Of a stretch of DNA of 64,000 bases, positions 42,485 through 50,789 are shown one piece after another. Within the stretch, counting starts at the first letter, position 1. Every line of letters begins with the position of its first letter. The position numbers and the translations under genes are program-made. Below the pieces are notes generated by a model. The model did not search any database. It was not told the DNA's origin and was given only the letters and a program-made list of their open reading frames with translations. The DNA is from Candidatus Rifleibacteriota bacterium (lineage in GTDB: Bacteria > Muiribacteriota > Ozemobacteria > Ozemobacterales > Ozemobacteraceae), in contig JANJUX010000015.1 in assembly GCA_024710355.1 (NCBI GenBank), positions 124,001 through 188,000 of the forward strand. The letters are read 5' to 3'.

Positions 42485-43453
42485 GTGCTGAAAATACAGA
42501 ATTTTTCGCTGCAGCTCCGCGCCACCGATGGGCGGCTGTTGCCTGTTCTCGAAAATATTTCGCTTGAAGTGCCGGCCGGGCGTTGTCTCGGGATTGCGGG
42601 TGAGTCTGGCTCAGGTAAGTCGGTTCTGGCGATGAACATTGCCGGCCTTTTCCCCGAAGCGGTGGTTTCGGCACGTTCAGGGCAGATCGAGTTTGCCGGG
42701 CAGGTTCTGACCGGTGCTGACGAAGCAACCTGGCAGAAATTCAGAGGGCGGCGCATCGGGTTCATCTTTCAGGAGCCGATGACCGCAATGAACCCGCTCA
42801 TGACGCTTTACGAGCAGATAAGCGAAACGGTTTATGCGCACGAACCAAAATCGGCGCGGGAACTGGTCGATGCCAAGGTCAGGCAGGCGCTGCTGCGTGC
42901 CGGCTTCTCTGACCCGGACAGATTTCTGCATTCCTACCCCCATCAGTTGAGTGGCGGCATGCGGCAACGGGCGATGATTGCCATGGCGCTGGTCATGGAA
43001 CCTGACCTGATTATTGCCGATGAGCCCACGACAGCTATCGATGCTGAACTGCAGGTGCAGCTGCTCGCTGAATTGCGTGCCCAGATCGAGAATGAGGGGC
43101 GCACGATGCTCTTTATCAGCCATGATCTCGGTGTCATTCGAGCGGTTTCTGATCATCTCGCGGTTTTTTACTGCGGTTGTCTGGTCGAGAATGGTGCAAC
43201 ATCTCAGATTCTCGCTTCGCCGGCGCACCCTTACACTGCTGACCTGGTATCGGCTCTGCCGCGACTGATAGCGGAAAGAAAACTGCCGGTCGCCATACCG
43301 GGGAGTCTGCCGGCGCCAGACCGGAAGCCATCGGGCTGCGTTTATTCAGATCGTTGCCGTTTTGTGCAGGAAAAATGCCGCAAAATTAGGCCCCACTCCG
43401 AGTTGCTGCCGGACGGCCGCCGAGTCGCCTGCTTCTACCCGCTGAAAAGTTAA
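42485..43453 (+). CDS. Oligopeptide ABC transporter ATP-binding protein, DppD/OppD type
   Basis: The 322-aa ATPase has Walker A GESGSGKS (~43-50), Q-loop FIFQEPM, signature LSGGMRQR, Walker B LIIADEPTTAID and H-loop ISHDLG. The C-terminal oligo_HPY extension has the cysteine cluster CVYSDRCRFVQEKC...VACF. It would power uptake with the neighbouring OppF-type ATPase. The GTG start at 42485 has GGGGTGG upstream and follows the binding-protein gene by 17 bases. Confidence 0.93.
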   Translation: MLKIQNFSLQLRATDGRLLPVLENISLEVPAGRCLGIAGESGSGKSVLAMNIAGLFPEAVVSARSGQIEFAGQVLTGADEATWQKFRGRRIGFIFQEPMTAMNPLMTLYEQISETVYAHEPKSARELVDAKVRQALLRAGFSDPDRFLHSYPHQLSGGMRQRAMIAMALVMEPDLIIADEPTTAIDAELQVQLLAELRAQIENEGRTMLFISHDLGVIRAVSDHLAVFYCGCLVENGATSQILASPAHPYTADLVSALPRLIAERKLPVAIPGSLPAPDRKPSGCVYSDRCRFVQEKCRKIRPHSELLPDGRRVACFYPLKS

Positions 43454-43554
43454 CCCGGATCTGCCTTATTCACAAAGGCCCGATGTGAAAGAGTTCAAAA
43501 AACCATCTGATGTTGTCGATGATGTTTGCAGAATTCCGCTGATTGTTTAAAAAA

Positions 43555-44565
43555 ATGCCGCATCAATCTGAAAATTATCAGGCTGTAACTGACCCGATTC
43601 TTTCGGTTGGTCAACTGCGCAAAAGTTTTGTCGTAGAAGACACCCTGACACAGCGTTTTAGACGCTTGCTCAGTCGCGAAGCGCCCTCGCGGGTCATGGC
43701 ACTGAATGTCGAGGGCTTCTCGGTTGCCCGGGGCGAGACTCTCGGAATCCTTGGTGAGAGTGGCTCCGGAAAATCGACTCTGGCAAGAGTTTTAATGGGC
43801 ATATATGAGGCTGACGGCGGCCAGGCAAAGCTTGGCGGCCGGGAAGTAATTGGTGTCAGCGGGCAAGAGCGTATGGCGGTTTTGCGCCAGATGCAGATGA
43901 TCTTTCAGGATCCGTTTGGTTCGCTTGACCCGAGAATGACGGTGCGCCAGATTATTGCCGAACCACTCAAGATTCACGGCATTAAACCTGAGGGTGGCAT
44001 GGAAAAAATGCTGCAGCAGGCATTGCATGAAGTTGGTCTTGAGCCTGGCGCTCTTGAAAGATACCCGTCTGAATTCAGTGGGGGCCAGCGGCAACGTATC
44101 GGTATCTGCCGAGCCTTGATTTTGAGCCCGAGTCTGATAATCGCCGATGAGGCCGTATCCGCCCTCGATGTTTCGGTGCAGGCGCAGATACTTGAACTGC
44201 TGATGCAGCTGCGTGTCGACCGGCAACTGTCACTGCTTTTTATTTCGCACGATGTGGCGGTTGTCAGACAGATTTCTGACCGGATAATTCTGCTGTATCA
44301 CGGGCATCTGGTCGAGGAATTGCCGGCTGACCGTCTGATCGATGGTGCGCACCATCCTTACACTCGCCGGCTGCTTGAATCAGCAATGTATCTGCGTGAG
44401 GGTAACCCGCTCAAAGTGAGGCCACAAAGCATCGCCCCGGTTTTTCCCGCCGAAGGCTGCTGTTATAGAAATATCTGCCCGCTTCAGACCGCTGAATGCG
44501 GCAAAGCCCCGCCGCTGCTGCAGATTGGTGAAAATCACCGGGTAGCCTGCTGGCACCACGGATAA
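43555..44565 (+). CDS. Oligopeptide ABC transporter ATP-binding protein, DppF/OppF type
   Basis: The 336-aa ATPase has Walker A GESGSGKST, Q-loop MIFQDPFGSLDPRMTV, signature FSGGQRQR, Walker B LIIADEAVSALD and H-loop ISHDVA. The C-terminal oligo_HPY tail is CCYRNICPLQTAEC...VACWHHG. The start is uncertain: ATG 43555 and TTG 43543 both lack a good RBS. The last codons and stop lie in the CCACGGAT repeat at 44556. No DppB/DppC permease genes accompany the pair. Confidence 0.9.
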   Translation: MPHQSENYQAVTDPILSVGQLRKSFVVEDTLTQRFRRLLSREAPSRVMALNVEGFSVARGETLGILGESGSGKSTLARVLMGIYEADGGQAKLGGREVIGVSGQERMAVLRQMQMIFQDPFGSLDPRMTVRQIIAEPLKIHGIKPEGGMEKMLQQALHEVGLEPGALERYPSEFSGGQRQRIGICRALILSPSLIIADEAVSALDVSVQAQILELLMQLRVDRQLSLLFISHDVAVVRQISDRIILLYHGHLVEELPADRLIDGAHHPYTRRLLESAMYLREGNPLKVRPQSIAPVFPAEGCCYRNICPLQTAECGKAPPLLQIGENHRVACWHHG

Positions 44566-44622
44566 ACCCGGACAAACCCCGGAAAAAGGCCACGGATGAA
44601 CACAGATAAACGCAAATAAACG
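44556..44622. repeat. CCACGGAT-type dispersed repeat
   Basis: CCACGGATAAACCCGGA (44556-) and CCACGGATGAACACAGATAAAC (split: start 44590) are copies of one unit, followed by degenerate AAACGC steps. The first copy encodes the last residues and stop of the OppF-type gene. The reverse complement of the unit occurs at 16861-16924. Confidence 0.7.
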
Positions 44623-44688
44623 CGCACCTGTGGCAAATAACAATAATTAATTTAAGACGACCCGTAAAAAAAGGGGTACACGCTTTCG

Positions 44689-44717
44689 TTGACTTACCGT
44701 TGGGGGTCGTTTATAAT
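44689..44717 (+). promoter_or_regulatory. Strong sigma-70 promoter for the 44.8-53.1 kb operon
   Basis: TTGACT (44689-44694) and perfect TATAAT (44712-44717) are spaced by exactly 17 bases, ~44 bases before the ATG at 44761. It is the best-scoring promoter by eye in the window. Confidence 0.8.
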
Positions 44718-44760
44718 CACTAGCTTGTAAATGCAATTCTGTCGTTTTGGAGGTCTTTCC

Positions 44761-46146
44761 ATGAGCGTTGTCTGGCGACCACCCAGGAAACTGCTGCCAT
44801 TTCTGGTTCTTTTCCTGTGTATGGTATCGGCTTTGGTTGTTGTGGCCCAGCAGGGAGAAATTCCGGCAGCCGCACCTGTTCAGTCTTCTGCTGTTGACGA
44901 TACCGGCATGACTGAAATTACTGCTGATTCTGTCGAAGAACAGCCAGCAGTTGCCCCGGCTGTAGATGAGACACAGCCTGTTGCCCAGGTCGCCGAACCG
45001 GCCGCAGCAGAACCTGCACCCGCGGCTCCAGCCGTAGAAACAGCTCCTGTAACTCAGGAAACCCAGCCTGCCCAGGCAGTTGCTGAACCTGCAGCTCCGG
45101 CTGAATCACCTGCTGCAGCCCCTGTGGCAGCTCCCGCTACTGAAAGCCCTGTTGAATCCTCTGCTGCAGCCCCGACCGCCGCAGTTGAAACTCCGGCCGC
45201 GCCGGCCGCACCGGTCGCCCAGGCTGAGCCTGCAACTGAAGCCGCCAAAACTTCAGAAACTGCAAGCGCCACCGAACCTTCGGTCGCCGTTGCGGTTGCC
45301 GAACCGGCTGCAGCTCCGGCTCCCGCCGTCGAAGAAATGTATTACTTCGATATGAAGCGCGCTAACGTGCTTGTTATCATTATCACTCTGATGGCATTCG
45401 TGACCTATTACACTTTCCATGCCCAGAGAGGTAAAGAGCTCTTCATCAGAAGAATCAGTGGTCTGTCGGCTCTCGAAGACGCCGTTGGTCGTGCCACCGA
45501 AATGGGCCGTGGTGTTCTTTATATCCCCGGTATCATGGACATGGATGACATTCAGACTATCGCTGGTGTAACCATCATGGGGCACGTCGCCAAAAAGACC
45601 GCTGAATACGACACTCCGCTCTATGCTCCGATGACCAGGTCTTTCGTCATGTCGGTCGCCCAGGAAGTCGTTAAGCAGGCCTACCTCGAAAAGGGCCGCC
45701 CCGATGCTTTCAGACCTGACCGCATCAACTATCTCACTGACGACCAGTTCGGTTATGTCGCCGGCGTCGGTGGTATCATGATGCGCGAAAAACCGGCCGC
45801 ATGTTTCTATCTCGGCACTTTCTACGCCGAATCTCTGATTCTCGCCGAAACCGGTAACGCCGTTGGCGCGATTCAGATCGCCGGTACCGCCGAACCCTCG
45901 CAGATTCCGTTCTTCGTCGCAGCCTGCGACTACACCCTGATCGGTGAAGAACTGTTTGCCGCCTCTGCCTACCTCTCGAAGAACCCGCGCGAAGTTGGTT
46001 CTCTCAAAGGTCAGGACATGATCAAGCTGATCATCATCGTTTTCATGATCATCGGCACTCTGCTGGTAACCATTTCTAAAACTGAATATGCATCCGGTAC
46101 TGTTTTCGTCAGCCTTGCCGAAAACTTTATGCGGCTCCTGAAGTGA
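44761..46146 (+). CDS. Membrane protein with Ala/Pro-rich linker, DUF6754-like C-terminal domain
   Basis: The 461-aa protein starts at ATG 44761 with TTTTGGAGGT upstream (an ATG at 44731 has none). A signal/TM segment lies at ~10-29 (LLPFLVLFLCMVSALVVVAQ). A low-complexity Ala/Pro/Val/Glu linker covers ~30-200. A TM follows at ~212-230 (VLVIIITLMAFVTYYTFHA), then a soluble domain (RRISGLSALEDAVGRATEMG, VLYIPGIMDMDDIQTIAGV) and a last TM near ~430. The domain resembles what I recall as DUF6754, of unknown function. It is first in an operon with small gaps and strongly biased codon use, implying high expression. Confidence 0.75.
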   Translation: MSVVWRPPRKLLPFLVLFLCMVSALVVVAQQGEIPAAAPVQSSAVDDTGMTEITADSVEEQPAVAPAVDETQPVAQVAEPAAAEPAPAAPAVETAPVTQETQPAQAVAEPAAPAESPAAAPVAAPATESPVESSAAAPTAAVETPAAPAAPVAQAEPATEAAKTSETASATEPSVAVAVAEPAAAPAPAVEEMYYFDMKRANVLVIIITLMAFVTYYTFHAQRGKELFIRRISGLSALEDAVGRATEMGRGVLYIPGIMDMDDIQTIAGVTIMGHVAKKTAEYDTPLYAPMTRSFVMSVAQEVVKQAYLEKGRPDAFRPDRINYLTDDQFGYVAGVGGIMMREKPAACFYLGTFYAESLILAETGNAVGAIQIAGTAEPSQIPFFVAACDYTLIGEELFAASAYLSKNPREVGSLKGQDMIKLIIIVFMIIGTLLVTISKTEYASGTVFVSLAENFMRLLK

Positions 46147-46159
46147 GGTAGACCTGAAC

Positions 46160-47032
46160 ATGCTGTTTATTAAAAGAACTGTTCCTCTCATCATCACATT
46201 CGTGACGGGCATCATCATGATCATCGCTTTCTTCAGCGGCCCGGCACTGCCAACCATCAAGTCACTCGAAGAAGTATTCCCGAAATGGATTCAGATCATC
46301 ATGTCTTTTACCATGGTTCTGGGTGCATTCAGCCTGCTTCGCATCAACCTGCACAAGATCAGCCGCAAGGCTGACGGCTGGGGTTACAGCCTGGTTCTCA
46401 TCATCGGCTTTGTCACTATGGCAACCCTGGGTTTCCTGTCTGGCAGCTGGCCAATGTTCGAAAAAGAAGTGATCGTCGGCCAGAAATACTATCTGCTCTC
46501 CGAAAACAGCCAGTCTTCGAAGCCGGTAACCGTTTCTAAAGTCGAAAAGGACGCCGAAGGCAACGTGCTCGTCGAAGTGACTCCCGAAGGTTCGACCACT
46601 CCAGAGAGAGCCCCTTCTGATCGTCTTAAAGGCGGCTTCATGAATATGGTCAACAGCCTGCAGCAGATTCTGTTTGTCGGCGTTTTCAAAAACGGCCAGG
46701 CAACCATGTTCTCGCTGCTCGCTTTCTTCGTTGCATCGGCCTCGTTCCGCGCTTTCCGTGTTAAATCGAAAGAAGCCGGTCTGCTGATGGGTGCCGCCTT
46801 CATCGTTATGCTCGGCAATGTTCCGATTGGTAATCTGGTGTCAAAATATCTGGCTTATATCCCATTCATCGGTCAATATCTCGATATCGCCCTGATCAAG
46901 GAATGGATCATGGCTTACCCGAGTTCAGCCGCTCAGAGCGCCATTCTGATTGGCGCCATGCTTGGTGTGATTTCTGCCTCGATGAAAATCATCTTCGGCG
47001 TTGAACGTTCACACCTCGGTGGCGAAAGCTAA
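46160..47032 (+). CDS. Polytopic membrane protein of the GlmL-associated operon
   Basis: The 290-aa protein has about six hydrophobic segments: ~8-26, ~45-60, ~78-95, ~170-190, ~200-225 and ~255-275. A soluble loop of ~70 residues (~100-165, with KYYLLSENSQSSKPVTVSKV) lies between TM3 and TM4. I do not recognise the family. It lies 13 bases after the DUF6754-like gene and 12 bases before the next gene. The RBS (GAGGTAG) is fair. It is probably an integral subunit of the same complex; substrate and direction are unknown. Confidence 0.75.
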   Translation: MLFIKRTVPLIITFVTGIIMIIAFFSGPALPTIKSLEEVFPKWIQIIMSFTMVLGAFSLLRINLHKISRKADGWGYSLVLIIGFVTMATLGFLSGSWPMFEKEVIVGQKYYLLSENSQSSKPVTVSKVEKDAEGNVLVEVTPEGSTTPERAPSDRLKGGFMNMVNSLQQILFVGVFKNGQATMFSLLAFFVASASFRAFRVKSKEAGLLMGAAFIVMLGNVPIGNLVSKYLAYIPFIGQYLDIALIKEWIMAYPSSAAQSAILIGAMLGVISASMKIIFGVERSHLGGES

Positions 47033-47044
47033 GGAGACACAATC

Positions 47045-47944
47045 ATGGAACTGTTTATCAAACTGAAAAACCTCGATCGCCGTTGGGTGTTCCTGTGTGT
47101 CGCCTTCTCGGTAATGCTGCCGATGATCTTCAAAATGGACTTTCCGGTTTTCCCCGGCAAGAACGTCGAAGGCCTTCATAAATTCGTAGAACAGCTGCCC
47201 GAAGGCACCCGCTGCTTTCTTTCATTCGACTTTGACCCGGCATCTGAGCCAGAACTTGGGCCCTCTGCCATCGCCATTCTGACCCACATGTTCAGAAAAA
47301 ATCTGAAGCCCATGTGCGGCGGCAACTGGCCGCTCGGTGGTGAAATGGCTGAAGCTGCTCTTGCCAAGGCTTCTGAAATCTACAAAGCTACCTATGAAGA
47401 CATGAAAAAGGCCGGAAAACTGGCAGCCGGCTGCAAACCGGCTGTTGAAAAGGGCATTGACTATGTAAACCTCGGTTATAAACCGGGCGCCATCATTCAC
47501 GTTAAAGCCCTGTGCAGCGATTTCATGGGTCCGTACCCGCAGGATCGCGACGGCAATTCTACCAAAGAAATGCCGATCTTCATGAATCATGACGGTCGCA
47601 AATTCGAAATGAGTGACGTCGGCATCATCGTCAGTTTCACCGCCGGCACAGGTGGTATCGAGTCTTTCATCAGCGTCGCCGGAGAGCACAAACGCCCGAT
47701 GGCAGCAGGCTGCACCTCGGTAAATATTCCGAGATTCGTAACCTACCTGCAGACTGGTCAGCTGGTCGGTATGACCGGTGGTCTGCCCGGTGCTGCTGAA
47801 TATGAAAAACTCATCGAATACTTTGGTAAAGGCCGCGAAGGTATGGCCCCGCAGTCGATTGCCCACCTGATCATCATGCTTTTCATCATCGCCGGTAACA
47901 TCGCGTTTATCGCCGAGCAGAAAAAAGCTAAGAAGAAAGCCTGA
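47045..47944 (+). CDS. Membrane-anchored protein with large soluble domain, GlmL-associated operon
   Basis: The 299-aa protein has a TM at ~15-32 (WVFLCVAFSVMLPMIFKM) and another at ~275-291 (SIAHLIIMLFIIAGNIAFIA), with a soluble ~240-residue domain between. The domain has alternating strand/helix character (GTRCFLSFDFDPASEPELGP; DYVNLGYKPGAIIHVKAL; VGIIVSFTAGTGGIESFISV) that looks Rossmann-like. Cysteines at the GTRC, MCGG, AGCK, LCSD and AGCT positions are notable. I do not know the family. AAGGAGA precedes the ATG. The operon position makes it a likely partner of the flanking membrane proteins. Confidence 0.75.
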   Translation: MELFIKLKNLDRRWVFLCVAFSVMLPMIFKMDFPVFPGKNVEGLHKFVEQLPEGTRCFLSFDFDPASEPELGPSAIAILTHMFRKNLKPMCGGNWPLGGEMAEAALAKASEIYKATYEDMKKAGKLAAGCKPAVEKGIDYVNLGYKPGAIIHVKALCSDFMGPYPQDRDGNSTKEMPIFMNHDGRKFEMSDVGIIVSFTAGTGGIESFISVAGEHKRPMAAGCTSVNIPRFVTYLQTGQLVGMTGGLPGAAEYEKLIEYFGKGREGMAPQSIAHLIIMLFIIAGNIAFIAEQKKAKKKA

Positions 47945-47958
47945 GGAGGAACCTAACC

Positions 47959-48618
47959 ATGACATTAACGCTTTCAGTATGGGTGGGCGCCGTCATCACC
48001 CTTTGCTGCTTCAGTTTTCTCTATCGTGACAACCCTTTCTACCGCTTCGCTGAACATCTCTTCGTCGGCGTTTCGGCAGGGTATTACTTCTCGCTGATTT
48101 CTTTTCATCAGGTTCTTAAGCCGAACCTGCTTGCCAAGATCATGCCGGCGCAGTTCGCCACCGGCGCCGCTGCTACCGCCGCCCCCGAATACATGCTGCT
48201 GATTCCGGGCTTCATGGGCCTGCTGATGCTCTTCCGGTTCTCTGCCGCGTATTCATGGGTCAGCCGCTTTACGGTTGCCTTTGTTATGGGTGTATCAACC
48301 GGTCTGGGTATCGTTTATTCGGTGCAGCAGTATCTGATGCCGCAGATTGCCAAAGCGATCAGACCGATCGTCGTTGCCGGCGACTTCTTTCAGAGCTTCT
48401 CAAATCTGGTTCTGGTCGTTGGTTCGGTTGCCTGTCTGTTCTACTTCTTCTTCAGCACCGAACATCGCGGCCCGGTATACGGGAATATCGCCAGAGTCGG
48501 TATCTGGTATCTGATGCTGAGTTTCGGTGCCGCCTTCGGCGCCACCGTCATGGGTCGTATCTCTCTGCTGATCGGCCGTTTCCATTTCCTGTTGCACGAC
48601 TGGCTTAATATAGTCTGA
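47959..48618 (+). CDS. Polytopic membrane protein, 219 aa, GlmL-associated operon
   Basis: Six or so hydrophobic segments fill the 219 residues: ~5-22, ~30-48, ~70-90, ~95-120, ~140-160 and ~175-200. There are few soluble loops. I do not recognise the family. RBS GAGGAGGAA lies upstream, and the gene starts 14 bases after its neighbour. It is probably another integral subunit of the complex. Confidence 0.75.
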   Translation: MTLTLSVWVGAVITLCCFSFLYRDNPFYRFAEHLFVGVSAGYYFSLISFHQVLKPNLLAKIMPAQFATGAAATAAPEYMLLIPGFMGLLMLFRFSAAYSWVSRFTVAFVMGVSTGLGIVYSVQQYLMPQIAKAIRPIVVAGDFFQSFSNLVLVVGSVACLFYFFFSTEHRGPVYGNIARVGIWYLMLSFGAAFGATVMGRISLLIGRFHFLLHDWLNIV

Positions 48619-48637
48619 TTCAGGAGATAATCTGACG

Positions 48638-48979
48638 ATGGGCATGTGGACAATTCCGAAAGACCCCGAACAGTCGAAGTTCTCACCTGAAGAACTCGAC
48701 GAATTTGTCAGGGTTCTGGCCGAAGCTGTCCACAGCCGTCGCATGAGTGTTCCGGTAATTATGGCGCTCGAAATGGTCAAGCCGCTGTCGTTTGTTGGCT
48801 ACAGCAGCCTGGTCATTTTCGGGCCGATTCTTGAACTGATTTTCGACCCGGTCAAGACAGAAAAGCTGCAGGCTCTCATCGGCGATCGCAATCGCATCGA
48901 GAACCTGATCGAGCGCATCGAAGACCTGGAAAAATCTAAAAAGGAAGTTAAGGAAGGTGAATCTCGTGAGCAAAGGTGA
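48638..48979 (+). CDS. Small protein, 113 aa, GlmL-associated operon
   Basis: The protein has an N-terminal helical part (FSPEELDEFVRVLAEAVHSR), one hydrophobic segment (~47-70, PLSFVGYSSLVIFGPILELI) and a charged coiled-coil-like C-terminus (RIENLIERIEDLEKSKKEVK). It may be a membrane-associated tether. AGGAGAT lies ~10 bases before the ATG. Its end overlaps the start of the GlmL-like gene by 14 bases, which suggests translational coupling of the two products. Confidence 0.7.
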   Translation: MGMWTIPKDPEQSKFSPEELDEFVRVLAEAVHSRRMSVPVIMALEMVKPLSFVGYSSLVIFGPILELIFDPVKTEKLQALIGDRNRIENLIERIEDLEKSKKEVKEGESREQR

Positions 48980-50771
48980 TATTCAAAGCATCCTGGCTAC
49001 GGACTGCGGTAGCACGACTACCAAAGCGATTCTGATTGAAAAGCGCGACGGCGTTTTCCGCCTGATCGTGCGCGGCGAAGCCCCAACCACCGTTGAAGCT
49101 CCGGTTGAAGACGTTACACAGGGCGTTCTCAACGCTGTTTCTGAGGTTCAGGAACTTGCCGGCCGGCAGATTCTGACCGATGACGGAAAAGCGATCATCA
49201 AGCCAGTTACAAATGGCAAGGGCGTCGATCTTTATGTTTCGACCAGCTCGGCTGGCGGCGGTCTGCAGATGATGGTAACCGGCGTCGTTAAAACGATGTC
49301 GGGCGAATCGGCAACCCGTGCAGCTCTTGGCGCCGGCGCCATTGTCATGGACGTTCTGGCGACCAACGATGGCCGACTTCCATATCAGAAAATTCAGCGC
49401 ATCAGACATCTGCGCCCCGACATGATTCTGCTTTCAGGCGGCGTTGACGGTGGTACCACCTCGCACGTCGTCGAACTGGCTGAAATCATAGCAGCTGCCA
49501 GCCCGAAGGCACGTCTGGGCGCCGGTTATGAACTGCCGGTTCTTTATTCTGGTAATAAAGACGCACAGCCGCTGATCAAAGAACGTCTGCAGGACCGTGT
49601 TGCTCTCGACATCGCCGACAACCTCAGACCCACACTCGAAAAAGAAAACCTGATGCCGACCCGTCAGAAGATTCAGCATCTGTTTCTTGAACACGTTATG
49701 AGTCATGCGCCAGGCTACCCGCACCTGATGGAACTCACGGATGAAGACATCATGCCGACCCCGGGCGCCGTAGGCGATATCATGCAGCTGATCTCAAAGC
49801 GCAAAGGCCTGACTGTCGTCGGCGCCGACATCGGTGGCGCCACCACTGACGTTTTCAGCGTTTTCAGCGGTATTTACAACAAATCGGTTTCTGCCAACTA
49901 CGGCATGAGCTATTCGATCAGCAACGTCTTTGCTGAAGCCGGTCTCGAAAACATCATGCGCTGGGTTCCGTTCGAAATGGACGAAAGAGATCTGCGCAAC
50001 CGCGTCAAGAACAAAATGATCCGCCCGACCACGATTCCTTCGCTGATTGAAGAACTAATGGTCGAACAGGCCTGCGCCCGCGAGGCTCTGCGCCTTTCGT
50101 TCGATCAGCACCGCTCACTTGCGGTCGGTCTGAAGGGCATTCAGCAGGAACGCACCATCGGCGACGTGTTCGACCAGTCAATGACCGGCGAAACCCTTGT
50201 TAATCTCAAGGATCTCAATATGCTGATCGGTTCGGGCGGCGTTCTCTCGCATGCCCCGAGAAGACAGCAGACCGCCATGATGCTGATCGACTCTTTCCTG
50301 CCCGAGGGTATTACCCAGCTGACCGTCGACTCGATCTTCATGATGCCGCAGCTCGGCGTTCTCGCCAAGGTTCACGAAGAAGCCGCTCTCAGCGTTTTCG
50401 AACGCGACTGCCTGATTTATCTCGGCACCTGCGTTGCCCCGACCGGCAATGTGAAGCGCGATGAGGCGGTGCTCGACTTTACTCTTACCAAGGCCAATGG
50501 CGAAAAGATCAGCAAGACCCTCAAGGGCGGCGAGCTGAATGTGGTGCCGCTCGCAGTGGGCGAAACCGCGAAGTTGTTCGTCAAACCGAAATGGGGCTTT
50601 GACATGGGCAATGGCGATGGCCGTGAAATGGAATCAGAAGTGCACGGCGGCGTAGTCGGCCTGATTTTCGATACCCGCGGTCGCCCGTTCACCCTGCCAA
50701 AAGACAATGCTGAACGCGTTAAGCTGGTGAAGTCCTGGTATAAAGCCATGGATCTTTATCCCGGTCTCTGA
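48966..50771 (+). CDS. GlmL/MutL-like ASKHA ATPase
   Basis: The 601-aa protein belongs to the glutamate mutase accessory GlmL (MutL) family of the actin/Hsp70/hexokinase ATPase fold. Phosphate-1 is ATDCGSTTTKAI near the N-terminus, phosphate-2 is VGADIGGATTDVFSV, and the adenosine loop is LIGSGGVLSHAP; a conserved LLSGGVDGGTTSHV lies near ~160. Characterised relatives reactivate cobalamin mutases. No mutase subunit lies in the window; the neighbours are membrane proteins, so I infer a different client. The start is GTG: 48966 is eight bases from AAGGAAGG, and GTG 48957 is the alternative. It overlaps the preceding small gene. Confidence 0.85.
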   Translation: MSKGDIQSILATDCGSTTTKAILIEKRDGVFRLIVRGEAPTTVEAPVEDVTQGVLNAVSEVQELAGRQILTDDGKAIIKPVTNGKGVDLYVSTSSAGGGLQMMVTGVVKTMSGESATRAALGAGAIVMDVLATNDGRLPYQKIQRIRHLRPDMILLSGGVDGGTTSHVVELAEIIAAASPKARLGAGYELPVLYSGNKDAQPLIKERLQDRVALDIADNLRPTLEKENLMPTRQKIQHLFLEHVMSHAPGYPHLMELTDEDIMPTPGAVGDIMQLISKRKGLTVVGADIGGATTDVFSVFSGIYNKSVSANYGMSYSISNVFAEAGLENIMRWVPFEMDERDLRNRVKNKMIRPTTIPSLIEELMVEQACAREALRLSFDQHRSLAVGLKGIQQERTIGDVFDQSMTGETLVNLKDLNMLIGSGGVLSHAPRRQQTAMMLIDSFLPEGITQLTVDSIFMMPQLGVLAKVHEEAALSVFERDCLIYLGTCVAPTGNVKRDEAVLDFTLTKANGEKISKTLKGGELNVVPLAVGETAKLFVKPKWGFDMGNGDGREMESEVHGGVVGLIFDTRGRPFTLPKDNAERVKLVKSWYKAMDLYPGL

Positions 50772-50789
50772 GCGAAAGGACACTGAACA

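Noticed and set aside
45253..46260. 335-codon open frame on the minus strand
   Set aside because: It is antisense to the DUF6754-like gene and lacks an RBS or recognisable domain.
48966..50771. Assigning the ATPase to glutamate fermentation
   Set aside because: No cobalamin-dependent mutase subunit, and all neighbours are membrane or glycan-related genes.
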